NCBI GenBank assembly: GCA_017469945.1
Contig: JAFUFI010000022.1
Location: forward strand, 1 to 63,852
Origin: Lachnospiraceae bacterium
GTDB lineage: Bacteria > Bacillota > Clostridia > Lachnospirales > Lachnospiraceae
Direction of reading: 5' to 3'
Length of the DNA: 63,852 bases
Each line of letters starts with the position of its first letter. Positions within the stretch are counted from its first letter, which is position 1. Positions 1-7,644 of this stretch are shown here, in pieces. The notes below the pieces were generated by a model that saw only the letters and a list, made by a program, of their open reading frames with translations, was not told where the DNA came from and did no database searches. Both the position numbers and the translations under genes were made by a program.

Positions 1-61
1 TAACTTACAAACAATGTTTGCAGCGGATGAACTCCGGTATCAGCCGGTACCGGAGACCGTT

Positions 62-134
62 TGCAATTTTCATCAAAATGATGATGCAACATTCATCAAA
101 AGAGTTCTGCAACTTTTATTAAAAGGGGCTTGCA
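62..134. repeat. Iteron-like direct repeats, 23-bp period
   Basis: Three imperfect direct repeats begin at 62, 85 and 108, each opening with TGCAA and ending in a CATCAAAA or TATTAAAA block. A degenerate fourth copy (TGCAAAAAA) begins at 131. The spacing is exactly 23 bp, about two helical turns, so the same protein could bind one DNA face repeatedly. Integrase arm sites, replication iterons and repressor operators all fit. No gene starts in the next 800 bases, so the partner protein is unknown. Confidence 0.6.
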
Positions 135-169
135 AAAAACACTGCTACAATATTCCGTAATTGTTATCT

Positions 170-220
170 GGCGTCAAAATGACGTCAGATATAGTCGAGG
201 GATGACGCCTAAATGACGCC
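170..220. promoter_or_regulatory. Cluster of TGACGCC-type sites
   Basis: Four copies of one 7-mer lie within 51 bases: GGCGTCA (inverted) at 170-176, TGACGTC at 180-186, and TGACGCC at 203-209 and 214-220. The first two form an inverted repeat with a 3-base spacer and the last two are direct repeats 11 bp apart. This resembles a multi-site operator for a small DNA-binding protein. It sits just upstream of a terminator, so it may control a gene that reads into the window or a short untranslated RNA. Confidence 0.45.
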
Positions 221-240
221 GGCCCTCTATTTTTGTCTTT

Positions 241-265
241 AGCTCCCGATTCCGGGAGCTTTTTT
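241..265 (+). terminator. Rho-independent terminator
   Basis: An eight-pair stem (AGCTCCCG at 241-248, CGGGAGCT at 253-260) closes a four-base loop and is followed directly by a run of Ts. It would end a transcript coming from the left, either an island gene outside the window or a short RNA starting near 150. Confidence 0.8.
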
Positions 266-360
266 CATGTGATCATAAAATATTATAAATTTTTCTGTGC
301 TTTTTTTCGGATTAGGCGATTTATGTCCCACATAGTTTATGAAAGGCAAAAGGAGAGTTG

Positions 361-960
361 CTTCCGGCGGAAGTGTGGGAGCAGCCGAGGATTCCTCACG
401 ACCTGCGGTCGTGGTGATTTACCGGAAATGAGAGCCGGCGCGCTTCGCACCGCTTTCATTTCCTTCCGGGATAAGGATGTCAGAACGCTTGTGGATAGCG
501 TACAGTCCACCGGACTTTCCGCTCCCTAACGCTTGATGAGCTGCTCACTCGTAATGATCTTTCTTTAGAAAGCTCATCACGGCTCGCGGACCATCATCTG
601 CCATCCATATCCCGGATAAATCACAAAGACCACTAACTACCCTTACCGGGAATATTCCATCGCAGGAAATATACGCTGTCGGGTTTTCATAGTGGGCAGT
701 TAGGCAAGTTTCGCCTTATGGATTGCCACATCGCTTCCGCTCTGTGACAACCATAACGCGCCGGTCGTATGGGGCCCCCGTCCCCATTACGACCTAAACT
801 TGCCAGTGGGGCGCAGCCCCCTTGGATCCCCCGGCCCATCGGATGGTCTGTGTGCGCCTAAAACCATCCACCGGATGCTTTTAGGCACACGCCGCCCGTC
901 CGATTAGGGGCGCTGCCCCTGCACCCTGCCAAGGGGCCAAGCCCCTTTGGAAACCCTGGA
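361..960. other. Palindrome-rich non-coding stretch, possible oriT
   Basis: No convincing gene lies between the terminator at 265 and the MobC-like gene. The stretch is full of inverted repeats: CTTCC/GGAAG at 361-373, CACGACC/GGTCGTG at 397-413, GAAATGA/TCATTTC at 425-462, TGATGAGCT/AGCTCATCA near 533-579, GGCAAGTTT/AAACTTGCC about 90 bp apart near 712-805, GTCGTA-TGGGG/CCCCA-TTACGAC near 767-793, GTGTGCGCCTAAAA/TTTTAGGCACAC at 850-890, and several GGGGC/GCCCC pairs to 950. Such arrays just upstream of a mobC-type gene are typical of transfer origins. I cannot place a nic site, and a structured RNA is an alternative. Confidence 0.45.
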
Positions 961-981
961 TTGTACGAAAGGAAATTCACA

Positions 982-1659
982 ATGGAAAAAGCAAACAGAA
1001 AAAGAGACAGAGCCATCACGGTACGAATGACGGATGAGGAATATACCCTGTTCAAAAATAAAGCTGACAGCTCAGGTCTTTCACGCCAGGCATTCTTCAT
1101 CTGCCTGATCAAGGGAGCGCGTGTTAACTCATCAGATAGACTCAGGGAGGCAGAAAAGAAAACGAGAGAAGCTGAAAATAGAGCTGAACGTGCGGAAGAG
1201 TATGCTGACTTTGAGGAAAATGTCTCAACTCTTGTGATGCGCATATCATGTGGTGTACTAACTCTGTTCCTTCTTCTTGAATCCGTATTCCACAGGGGGT
1301 TCTGGAAAGACCTTTTCAGCTTCTTTTATATACCGGGAAGATGGCTGTTTAATCAATGGATACCAATCATTTTTAGGAAATCGGAAGTGATCGTTTCTTT
1401 GCAGTTTTTTGGAAAGATAGGTATCACGATTGCTATCCTGGGAGCGTTGGCATTCATCGTGTGGATGATAATCCTTACGGTGAAACGCGAAAGCTGGCTG
1501 ACGATTGTGGTATTTATTGTAAGCCTTGGGATTGTAGTGATACTTGGAGACCTTTTCCCATTTAACCGTATCATACCGGTGTTTGTTTTGATGACGATAT
1601 ACCATCTGGTCTTTTGGATCATCGAGAGAAAAGAACAAAGATCGGTTTCAAAGAAATAG
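982..1659 (+). CDS. MobC-like ribbon-helix-helix protein with membrane domain
   Basis: The first 50 residues read like the ribbon-helix-helix domain of plasmid mobilization accessory proteins (MobC type): a basic start, then VRMTDEEYTLFKNKADSSGL and SRQAFF. Residues 53-80 are a charged coiled coil. The remaining two thirds are hydrophobic with about four membrane segments (roughly 84-105, 135-165, 170-190 and 205-218). The ATG at 982 is preceded by AAAGGA, whereas the TTG at 961 has no such site. MobC proteins normally help a relaxase at oriT and are soluble, so the membrane extension is unusual. No relaxase is in view. It could instead be a membrane-tethered regulator. 225 aa. Confidence 0.6.
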   Translation: MEKANRKRDRAITVRMTDEEYTLFKNKADSSGLSRQAFFICLIKGARVNSSDRLREAEKKTREAENRAERAEEYADFEENVSTLVMRISCGVLTLFLLLESVFHRGFWKDLFSFFYIPGRWLFNQWIPIIFRKSEVIVSLQFFGKIGITIAILGALAFIVWMIILTVKRESWLTIVVFIVSLGIVVILGDLFPFNRIIPVFVLMTIYHLVFWIIERKEQRSVSKK

Positions 1660-1702
1660 TATTGAACACTTTTAACTGAAAATTCGTGGAAAGGAGGGCG
1701 TG

Positions 1703-3088
1703 ATGGACGGATCAGTAAAAACAAATATTGTAGAAGATCTTCTTGCCGAGATCAGAAAATTACATACCGCTAAGTCTATCCTCACGCCCCCGCGTGGTGG
1801 TATAATGGACGCAAGTGGTGTCGCCCTAATTGATGATATGACACGACAGGAAAGATCTTTGAAAAGAGAATACGTACTACAAAGGCACGTCACACCGGAC
1901 GGACAGCCGCGCCAGATAAAACCACCAACAGGAACCATCAACGGATGGAGCACAAGGATGGAAGGGAAGAAGCGCATCAAGGCTAAGACTTATGACATGC
2001 TCATTGACAAGCTATTCGAGATATATTCAGACGGATGCCTCGACATGAGCTTCCGGAATGTATTTGAAATGGCGCTCCAGCGGAAAGAGGAACTCTGTAG
2101 CGAGAATACCGCTACGAAGTACAGGGCTGATTATAAACGCTTCATATCGGATGATTTTGGAAAGAAACTCATCTGTGACATGACAGCGGATGAGATCAGG
2201 ACTTACGGTACGGAACTCGTAAAGAGCAGGGACTTAAAGAAAGAAGCATTCAGGGCTTTTAAGAGCGTCCTTAACCTTACTTTCGAGTTTGCTGTATCCA
2301 AAGGTTACGTTAATCTCAATCCGGTGACAAGGATGCAGAACCAGGATTTCTACCGTATCTGTCAGAAGCAGTTCAAATCTGCCGAGCAGAAAGCCATGAG
2401 TCCCCAACAGATCGAGGCGATAACAAAGGAAGTAAGACGCAGGATGGATAACCCCGTTAAATACGGTCCCTGTTATACCTGCGGATATATGTTCATCTTT
2501 GCTTCCCTTACCGGAATGAGGGCAGGCGAGATAAGCGCGCTCAGGTGGACTGACATAACCGATGAGCGTATACATATCCATGCCCAGCAGCTCAAAAAGG
2601 GAAACACTATGGAATTTGAGTATGTTCCCTGGACAAAGAATGAGCGCAGGATCCCGAAGGGCGGAAGATATTTCCCCATGACGGAAAAGATACGTGCCTT
2701 ACTTAAAGAATTGCGTGAAGCACAGGAAAGAGCCGGCATAAACTCTGAGTGGGTCTTTGCCAATCCTGACGGAAGCTGGGTACTGGCAGATACCTGTTAC
2801 GAGAAGTTCTTATACAGGATATGTAAGAGCCTTGGATATTCGATCACCAATAACCACGCCATAAGGATGTACTTCAATTCATATGTCCTTATTCCAAAAG
2901 GGATTGATGTGACCAACAGGGCTAAACTCCTCGGACATTCAGTAGAAGTGAACCTCAAGAATTACAGCTTTGCAGACTACGATTACTGTGAGATCGCGCA
3001 GAGAGCGCTCGACGACGATGAAGGGACCCCCTGGGGACCCCCAAATGTTTTAAGTTTCGAAACAAAAAAACTCCGCAAGTCCTTGTAA
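1703..3088 (+). CDS. int: Tyrosine-type site-specific integrase
   Basis: Integrase of the phage/Tn916 tyrosine recombinase family, which cuts and rejoins attachment sites to insert or excise the element. An arm-type DNA-binding domain lies near residues 55-110, a SAM-like core-binding domain near 115-210 and the catalytic domain from about 235. The catalytic set is visible: Arg273 in TGMRAGEISALRW, His385 and Arg388 in HAIR, His412 in LLGHS and the nucleophile Tyr421 in NYSF. The ATG at 1703 is chosen because AGGAGG at 1692-1697 gives normal spacing; a GTG at 1700 is also open. The stop codon sits in the loop of a terminator, 28 bases from tRNA-Gly. 461 aa. Confidence 0.92.
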   Translation: MDGSVKTNIVEDLLAEIRKLHTAKSILTPPRGGIMDASGVALIDDMTRQERSLKREYVLQRHVTPDGQPRQIKPPTGTINGWSTRMEGKKRIKAKTYDMLIDKLFEIYSDGCLDMSFRNVFEMALQRKEELCSENTATKYRADYKRFISDDFGKKLICDMTADEIRTYGTELVKSRDLKKEAFRAFKSVLNLTFEFAVSKGYVNLNPVTRMQNQDFYRICQKQFKSAEQKAMSPQQIEAITKEVRRRMDNPVKYGPCYTCGYMFIFASLTGMRAGEISALRWTDITDERIHIHAQQLKKGNTMEFEYVPWTKNERRIPKGGRYFPMTEKIRALLKELREAQERAGINSEWVFANPDGSWVLADTCYEKFLYRICKSLGYSITNNHAIRMYFNSYVLIPKGIDVTNRAKLLGHSVEVNLKNYSFADYDYCEIAQRALDDDEGTPWGPPNVLSFETKKLRKSL

Positions 3089-3105
3089 ATACTGGACTTG
3101 CGGAG
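3071..3105 (-). terminator. Shared terminator of tRNA-Gly and integrase
   Basis: A perfect 12-pair stem (CTCCGCAAGTCC at 3071-3082 and its complement at 3094-3105) encloses an 11-base loop. On the minus strand it is followed by a run of Ts and lies 12 bases past the tRNA 3' end, so it terminates the tRNA. On the plus strand it is followed by CAATAAAAAA, a poor U tract, so it is less sure for the integrase. The integrase stop codon (3086-3088) lies in the loop. Confidence 0.8.
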
Positions 3106-3116
3106 CAATAAAAAAG

Positions 3117-3136
3117 AGCAGGTGATGGGAATCGAA
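3117..3136. other. Candidate attachment site in tRNA-Gly 3' end
   Basis: The tRNA 3' end faces the integrase, the usual geometry when an element has inserted into the 3' part of a tRNA and rebuilt it with its own copy. The att core should lie in the acceptor and T-arm sequence here. The exact core cannot be defined without the other end of the element. Confidence 0.4.
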
Positions 3137-3187
3137 CCCACGTATTCAGCTTGGAAGGCTGATGTTCTACCATTGAACCACACCTGC
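3117..3187 (-). tRNA. tRNA-Gly (anticodon TCC)
   Basis: Read on the minus strand, the acceptor stem GCAGGTG (3187-3181) pairs with CACCTGC (3124-3118). The D arm (TGGTTCAATGGTAGAA), the anticodon arm with loop CTTCCAA and the T arm GTGGGTTCGATTCCCAT are all intact. The anticodon is TCC and the discriminator base is T. CCA is not encoded. The length of 71 bases is normal for a glycine tRNA. Confidence 0.95.
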
Positions 3188-3222
3188 ATTGTTTGTTGCT
3201 CTTGTGTGTCGCAACAAAGGGT

Positions 3223-3251
3223 ATTCTAACTTATAGAATCGATATTGTCAA
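3223..3251 (-). promoter_or_regulatory. Promoter of tRNA-Gly
   Basis: On the minus strand TTGACA (3251-3246) and TAGAAT (3228-3223) are separated by 17 bases, placing the start of transcription about 30 bases upstream of the tRNA 5' end. This is a near-consensus sigma-A promoter. Confidence 0.75.
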
Positions 3252-3313
3252 CAACTTTTTTTAAATTTTTTTTTGTGTTATTCTTTTAGGGGGAAAAAGC
3301 AAGGAGGAGACGT

Positions 3314-4237
3314 ATGGCAAAGAAGATTCTTGTTATCGGTGGTACATATTTTCTCGGCAAGGCTTTTGTGCAAATGATCCTTGAGGAAACGGACTGCGAA
3401 GTTACGATCGTGCACCGCGGTACCGCGGGAGCGAAGATTGATATCGAAAGCGATGGTCTTACGGAAATCTTTGGGGACAGACATGACGGAGCGGCGCTTA
3501 GGGAACTTCCCGGGGAACACTATGACGCCGTTGTGGATTTTTGTGCGTATATAAAAGGCGACATTTCCTTCTTGTTAGATCGTATAAAGGCGACAGTAGA
3601 TCATTACATATTCATCAGTACGGTTGATGTCTACCAAAGGGGACTCGGAAGGTTTCTGGAGGAGGATGCTCCTCTTGAAACAAGGAGTTTTGGCGGTACG
3701 ACGGGCGATTACATATCCGGCAAGGTTGCGCTTGAGTCGGAGATAAAAGAGGCCTGCGCGAAAAAAGGCTGTGAATATACGGTTCTTAGGCCGGCCATCA
3801 TCTTCGGACCTGAAAACTACGCGCCCCGGGAGGGAATGTACTTCTACTGGATCCGTAGCGCGGGGCAGGTGCTGTCTCCAACAGACTCGGACGGAGAGTT
3901 TCAGCTTGTGTACGTAAAAGACGCTGCTCGGGCAGTAAAGCTTGTCCTAGGCAACTCGGCAGCCTACGGCAGGGCATTTAACGTCTGCGAAAACAAAACA
4001 GAAAACTACGAGAGTTTCTGCAATCTTTTAAAAGAAGCTACAGGGGAAGACTTCGAGATTCTTGAAACCCGCGTAGAAGTAATAAATGAAAAGAACATCC
4101 CGCTTCCTTTTCCGCTTACAAAGGCGGAGTCAAATTATTACGACGGCAAAGCTATAGCGGAGCTTGGACTTAAATTTACCGATAAGGTTTCGGCTATGAA
4201 AGAGACCTATCAGGATTATCTTAGGAGGAACTCATGA
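3314..4237 (+). CDS. NAD-dependent epimerase/dehydratase family protein
   Basis: Short-chain dehydrogenase of the extended (sugar-nucleotide epimerase) type. The N-terminal Rossmann motif GGTYFLG (residues 9-15) binds NAD(P). DFCAYIKGD and the Ser-Thr pair in FISTVDVY, then YISGK (Tyr/Lys pair near 130-134), match the catalytic layout, and LRPAIIFGP is a family hallmark. At 307 aa it is the usual length. AAGGAGGA at 3301-3308 supports the start. Its last four bases overlap the deacetylase gene, so the two are co-transcribed and may act on one carbohydrate. The substrate cannot be named; atypical members include RNA-binding CSP41-like proteins. Confidence 0.8.
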   Translation: MAKKILVIGGTYFLGKAFVQMILEETDCEVTIVHRGTAGAKIDIESDGLTEIFGDRHDGAALRELPGEHYDAVVDFCAYIKGDISFLLDRIKATVDHYIFISTVDVYQRGLGRFLEEDAPLETRSFGGTTGDYISGKVALESEIKEACAKKGCEYTVLRPAIIFGPENYAPREGMYFYWIRSAGQVLSPTDSDGEFQLVYVKDAARAVKLVLGNSAAYGRAFNVCENKTENYESFCNLLKEATGEDFEILETRVEVINEKNIPLPFPLTKAESNYYDGKAIAELGLKFTDKVSAMKETYQDYLRRNS

Positions 4238-5034
4238 AATTTTTATATCCCGAAGGAAAGAAAAAAGCGCTGACATTCAGCTACGATGACGGAGAGATCT
4301 TTGATATTAAGCTGGCGGAAATCCTTAGAAAGCATGGAATGAAGGGAACTTTCAACTTAAACTCTTCAAATCTTTGCGATAGCGACGGCGGCCGTTATGT
4401 CAACAAAAATAAGCTCGCCGAGATTTACGCGGGCCACGAGATCGCAATCCACGGTGTTGAACATAAAAACCTTTGCCAGATGACAGACCAGGAGATCGCG
4501 CTTGAGATCCTCCCCGACAGACAGGCCCTCGAAAAGCTTACAGGTGGTCTTGTACAGGGTATGGCATACGCCTTCGGCGCGTACAACGATGATATCATAA
4601 GGATAATCGGCACCCTCGGAGTGCACTACTCAAGAACCGTTGGTGAGAATCATTATTTTGATCTTCCAAAGAATTTCCTTGCCTGGGATGCGACCTGCCA
4701 TCATGATCATGATGTAATGAAATGGGGAAACGAATTTCTTGATTGTCCGGATTGGAAAGAACTTCCGCTTATGTACGTTTGGGGACATTCCTATGAGTTT
4801 GGCCGCCCCGATGACTGGCATATAATAGAAGAATTCACCGATATGATGCAAAACCGAGATGAAATCTGGTATGCAACAAACGGTGAAATCTACGATTATA
4901 TTACAGCTATAAGACGACTGGAATTCGGCGCCGGACGTGACATCGTTTACAATCCTACCGCTCTTTCCATCTGGTACAAGGGTAAGGATGGGAAACCGAT
5001 GGTTATAGAGCCCGGCGAAACGGTAAAAATCTAA
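4234..5034 (+). CDS. Polysaccharide deacetylase (NodB-like) family protein
   Basis: Carbohydrate esterase 4-type fold. LTFSYDDG near residues 13-20 gives the catalytic/metal Asp pair and IHGVEHKNL near 72-80 gives the metal His pair. There is no signal peptide, so it acts in the cytosol, unlike most peptidoglycan or chitin deacetylases of the family. 266 aa. The start overlaps the epimerase stop (ATGA), which implies translational coupling. It ends 11 bases from the convergent murG. Substrate unknown; CE4-like proteins of this short cytosolic kind are often annotated only by fold. Confidence 0.8.
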   Translation: MKFLYPEGKKKALTFSYDDGEIFDIKLAEILRKHGMKGTFNLNSSNLCDSDGGRYVNKNKLAEIYAGHEIAIHGVEHKNLCQMTDQEIALEILPDRQALEKLTGGLVQGMAYAFGAYNDDIIRIIGTLGVHYSRTVGENHYFDLPKNFLAWDATCHHDHDVMKWGNEFLDCPDWKELPLMYVWGHSYEFGRPDDWHIIEEFTDMMQNRDEIWYATNGEIYDYITAIRRLEFGAGRDIVYNPTALSIWYKGKDGKPMVIEPGETVKI

Positions 5035-5045
5035 ATCCTTTAAGA

Positions 5046-6113
5046 CTACTTACCGATCGTATTTTTAATAAGACTGATAATAACAGGGATGGCGTTCTGC
5101 ATGGTACTTTTTTCCATAGCATGAATATAGCTGTCCCTGTCTTCATATACAGCGCTGACCGTGTCTGCAAGAAGCTCGGGGCTAAGCGTATCCTGGTCTA
5201 AAACCTTGCTGTATCCCTGAGATGCAAAGGACTCGGCGTTTAAAAGCTGGTCGCCGCGGCTCGACTTTGCGGGGAGCGGGATGAGAATATTTGGTTTTTT
5301 AAGAGCTACGATCTCGCAGATTGCGTTGGCTCCCGCCCTTGAGATGATTACATCTGCCATAGCAAAGAGATCCTTCATCTCATCCTTTATATATTCAAAC
5401 TGCACATAACCCTTGGTTCCTTCGAGGGATTCATCTTTTTTGTTCTTTCCGCAAAGATGGCAGACGTTAAACGTAGGGAGGAGTAAAGGAAGGGCTTCTC
5501 TTAAAGCTTTGTTTACGGCTACGGCGCCGAGGGATCCACCGGTAACCATCAAAACAGGCTTATCATCCGTAAATCCGCAAAAAGCCTTTCCCCTGGCTGT
5601 ATCGCCCGTAAAGAGCTCGGCCCTGATTGGGGTTCCTGTGTGGACTGCTTTTCCCGCGGGGAGCTTAGAAACGGTCTCCGGGAAGTTACAGCAAACCTTT
5701 TTTGCGGCACCGTAGCAAAGCTTATTTGCAAGCCCCGGTGTCATATCCGATTCGTGGATGATGCAGGGAATTTTAAGAGCCGCCGCCGCGCGAACAACGG
5801 GGACGCTTACAAATCCGCCCTTTGAAAAGACAACATCGGGCTTATAATCCTTTAAAAACTTTTTTGCCTCGTTAAATCCTTTGACAACCTTAAAAGGATC
5901 GGTCAGATTCTTGACGTCGAGGTAGCGGCGGAATTTGCCTGTCGCAACGCCGACGTAGTTAAGCCCCTGATCCGTGGCAAGCTGTTTTTCGATTCCATCG
6001 TAAGAGCCGACGTAAGTAATCTTAAAACCTTCTTTATTAAGCGCCGGGAGGAGAGCAAGGTTCGGGGTTACATGTCCCGCGGTGCCGCCTCCGGTGAGAA
6101 CTATTTTACTCAT
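5046..6113 (-). CDS. murG: MurG glycosyltransferase (lipid II synthesis)
   Basis: Transfers GlcNAc from UDP-GlcNAc to undecaprenyl-PP-MurNAc-pentapeptide (lipid I), forming lipid II at the inner face of the membrane. Hallmarks are the N-terminal GGGTAGHVTPN loop (residues 8-18), HESDMTPGLANK, VTGGSLGA and the C-terminal ISRAGANAICE and IPLPAKSSRGDQ motifs that hold the nucleotide sugar. 355 aa is standard. It stands alone here, away from the usual division and cell-wall cluster, and is convergent with the deacetylase. No terminator is obvious in the 11-base gap. Confidence 0.95.
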   Translation of the reverse strand: MSKIVLTGGGTAGHVTPNLALLPALNKEGFKITYVGSYDGIEKQLATDQGLNYVGVATGKFRRYLDVKNLTDPFKVVKGFNEAKKFLKDYKPDVVFSKGGFVSVPVVRAAAALKIPCIIHESDMTPGLANKLCYGAAKKVCCNFPETVSKLPAGKAVHTGTPIRAELFTGDTARGKAFCGFTDDKPVLMVTGGSLGAVAVNKALREALPLLLPTFNVCHLCGKNKKDESLEGTKGYVQFEYIKDEMKDLFAMADVIISRAGANAICEIVALKKPNILIPLPAKSSRGDQLLNAESFASQGYSKVLDQDTLSPELLADTVSAVYEDRDSYIHAMEKSTMQNAIPVIISLIKNTIGK

Positions 6114-6164
6114 TTTTTCTCCTTCGGATTGAAAAAACCAATCTGATTAATTTATTCTTAATAA

Positions 6165-6192
6165 TTGACATTCTACCACCATAACCTTGAAT
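6165..6192 (+). promoter_or_regulatory. Possible promoter of the hydroxyacid dehydrogenase
   Basis: TTGACA (6165-6170) and TTGAAT (6187-6192), 16 bases apart, lie in the murG/dehydrogenase divergent gap. Downstream at about 6224-6241 is a small inverted repeat (TTGCA, 8-base gap, TGCAA) that could be an operator. The -10 match is only partial. Confidence 0.4.
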
Positions 6193-6279
6193 TTGCCACA
6201 CGACTTTGATAAAATAAACAGGGTTTGCACAATATCTTGCAACACCCCTAACCCTTTAGATAGCTTAAGAGGCGGACTT

Positions 6280-7239
6280 ATGAAGATAGTTGTACTTGAA
6301 AGAAACAGCGTAGGACCCGATATCCCGGTTGACTGCTTTAACGAGCTCGGGGAAGTGGTTTGCTACCCCAATACCGTTACGGTTTCCGATGTGGCCGAGA
6401 GGGTTAAGGACGCCGATATCGTGGTGGCCAACAAGTCGCCGATGAACGAGGAAAGCCTAGGGGGTGCCCCCAATATCAAGCTTGTCTGCGAGTTTGCCAC
6501 GGGCTATGACAACTGCGACCTTAAGTATTTAAGATCAAGAAACATTCCCGTCTGCAACGTGGTCAACTACTGTACCGATATGGTTGCGCAGCACAGCTTC
6601 GCTATGGCTCTCGCTCTTTCTCAGAGCCTGCCGCATTACGACAATTACGTTAAATCCGGCGAGTACAGCGCCCAGGACAGATTCTCAAACTTTGATGTTC
6701 CTTTCTACGAGCTTGCGGGCAAGACCTGGGGAATCGTGGGAATGGGTAATATCGGAAGAAAGGTAGCGCAGATAGCAAGCGCCTTCGGATGCAGGGTTAT
6801 CTTCCATTCCGTCACCGGTACAAGTAAGGTTACGCAGTACGAGCGCGTTGATAAGGATACTCTCCTTAAAGAGAGCGATTTTGTCTCAATCCATTGTCCC
6901 TTAAGCGATATCACAAGGGATTTTATCGACGCTGACGCTCTTAAAAAGATGAAAAAAACGGCAGTCCTTATAAATGTGGCAAGAGGACCTGTTGTTAACA
7001 ATACCGCTCTTGCCGAGGCCCTTGAAAGCGGCGAGATAAAAGCGGCGGGACTGGACGTCCTCGAAAAGGAGCCTTTGGCCCCTTCGAATCCTCTTTCAAA
7101 GATCAAGGATTCTAACAAACTTATCATTACTCCCCATCTTGCATGGGGCAGCGTAGAAGCCAGAACAAGATGCGTTCTCGGCGTGTACGACAATATAAAG
7201 GCATTCTTGGACGGCAGTCCGATACATGTCGTAAATTAA
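6280..7239 (+). CDS. D-2-hydroxyacid dehydrogenase (NAD-dependent)
   Basis: Oxidoreductase of the D-isomer 2-hydroxyacid family (glycerate dehydrogenase/hydroxypyruvate reductase, D-lactate dehydrogenase and relatives). The NAD-binding motif GIVGMGNIGRKVA, the substrate-loop NVARGPVV and the catalytic His in TPHLAWGS are visible, together with an Arg/Glu pair in the expected places. I start at the ATG at 6280, which has AGAGGCGG before it and fits the family start MKIVVLE; the longer frame from 6187 adds 31 unlikely residues. 319 aa. Thirteen bases before the paired membrane genes, so probably one operon. Exact substrate unknown. Confidence 0.87.
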   Translation: MKIVVLERNSVGPDIPVDCFNELGEVVCYPNTVTVSDVAERVKDADIVVANKSPMNEESLGGAPNIKLVCEFATGYDNCDLKYLRSRNIPVCNVVNYCTDMVAQHSFAMALALSQSLPHYDNYVKSGEYSAQDRFSNFDVPFYELAGKTWGIVGMGNIGRKVAQIASAFGCRVIFHSVTGTSKVTQYERVDKDTLLKESDFVSIHCPLSDITRDFIDADALKKMKKTAVLINVARGPVVNNTALAEALESGEIKAAGLDVLEKEPLAPSNPLSKIKDSNKLIITPHLAWGSVEARTRCVLGVYDNIKAFLDGSPIHVVN

Positions 7240-7251
7240 AGGAAGAAAGAT

Positions 7252-7644
7252 ATGATCGAATCTCTTAAGAAAAACGGCAAAGGAATCATCCTTTTGCTGA
7301 TCAGCGCTTTCAGTTTGGCGCTGGGACAGCTGCTTTGGAAAAAGCCTCTTGAGAATGTAGATATTCCTCTCGTTCTCGCCTCGGGATTTTCCGGCATCTG
7401 GTCGCTGTTTTTAAAGGTTTTACCCGGCTTTATCGTTTACGCCATCGGCGCGGTAGTAATGACTATCGGACTCGGATACGGAGAGCTTTCTGTGCTCCAG
7501 CCCATTAACTCAATGAGCTATGTATTTGCACTCATCCTTTCCGCAATATTCGTACCTACCGAATCCATTTCCGTCATCACCGTGATTGGCGTATTCGTAG
7601 TAATTGCCGGAGTTATCGTGATAGGAGGAAGCAGCAAGAAATGA
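7252..7644 (+). CDS. Small four-helix DMT/EamA-like membrane protein (subunit 1)
   Basis: 130-aa protein with four hydrophobic helices, the size and pattern of small multidrug resistance or ArnE/ArnF-type half transporters. FALGQLLWKKPLE-like residues near the first helix and the Leu/Val-rich end are typical. It overlaps a second protein of the same size by four bases. Such pairs usually form heterodimers that export or flip a small molecule or lipid-linked sugar. No conserved membrane Glu of the EmrE type stands out in helix 1. Substrate unknown. Confidence 0.65.
   Translation: MIESLKKNGKGIILLLISAFSLALGQLLWKKPLENVDIPLVLASGFSGIWSLFLKVLPGFIVYAIGAVVMTIGLGYGELSVLQPINSMSYVFALILSAIFVPTESISVITVIGVFVVIAGVIVIGGSSKK

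Larger units (their letters stand above)
1..3140. mobile_element. End of an integrated mobile element next to tRNA-Gly
   Basis: The left 3.1 kb looks like the integrase end of a genomic island or integrative mobilizable element. Seen directly: iteron-like repeats, operator-like repeats, a palindrome-rich non-coding stretch, a MobC-like ribbon-helix-helix gene, and a tyrosine integrase whose stop lies 28 bases from the 3' end of a tRNA gene. Integrases of this type commonly use the 3' end of a tRNA as attachment site. The other end, the relaxase and any cargo lie outside the window, so the size and mobility of the element cannot be judged. The boundary in the tRNA is inferred. Confidence 0.75.

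Noticed and set aside
62..134. Possible CRISPR array
   Set aside because: Repeats are short and degenerate, with no unique spacers of usual length and no cas genes.
233..529. 98-residue reading frame in the mobile element
   Set aside because: Runs through the terminator and several hairpins, has no ribosome site and resembles no protein I know.
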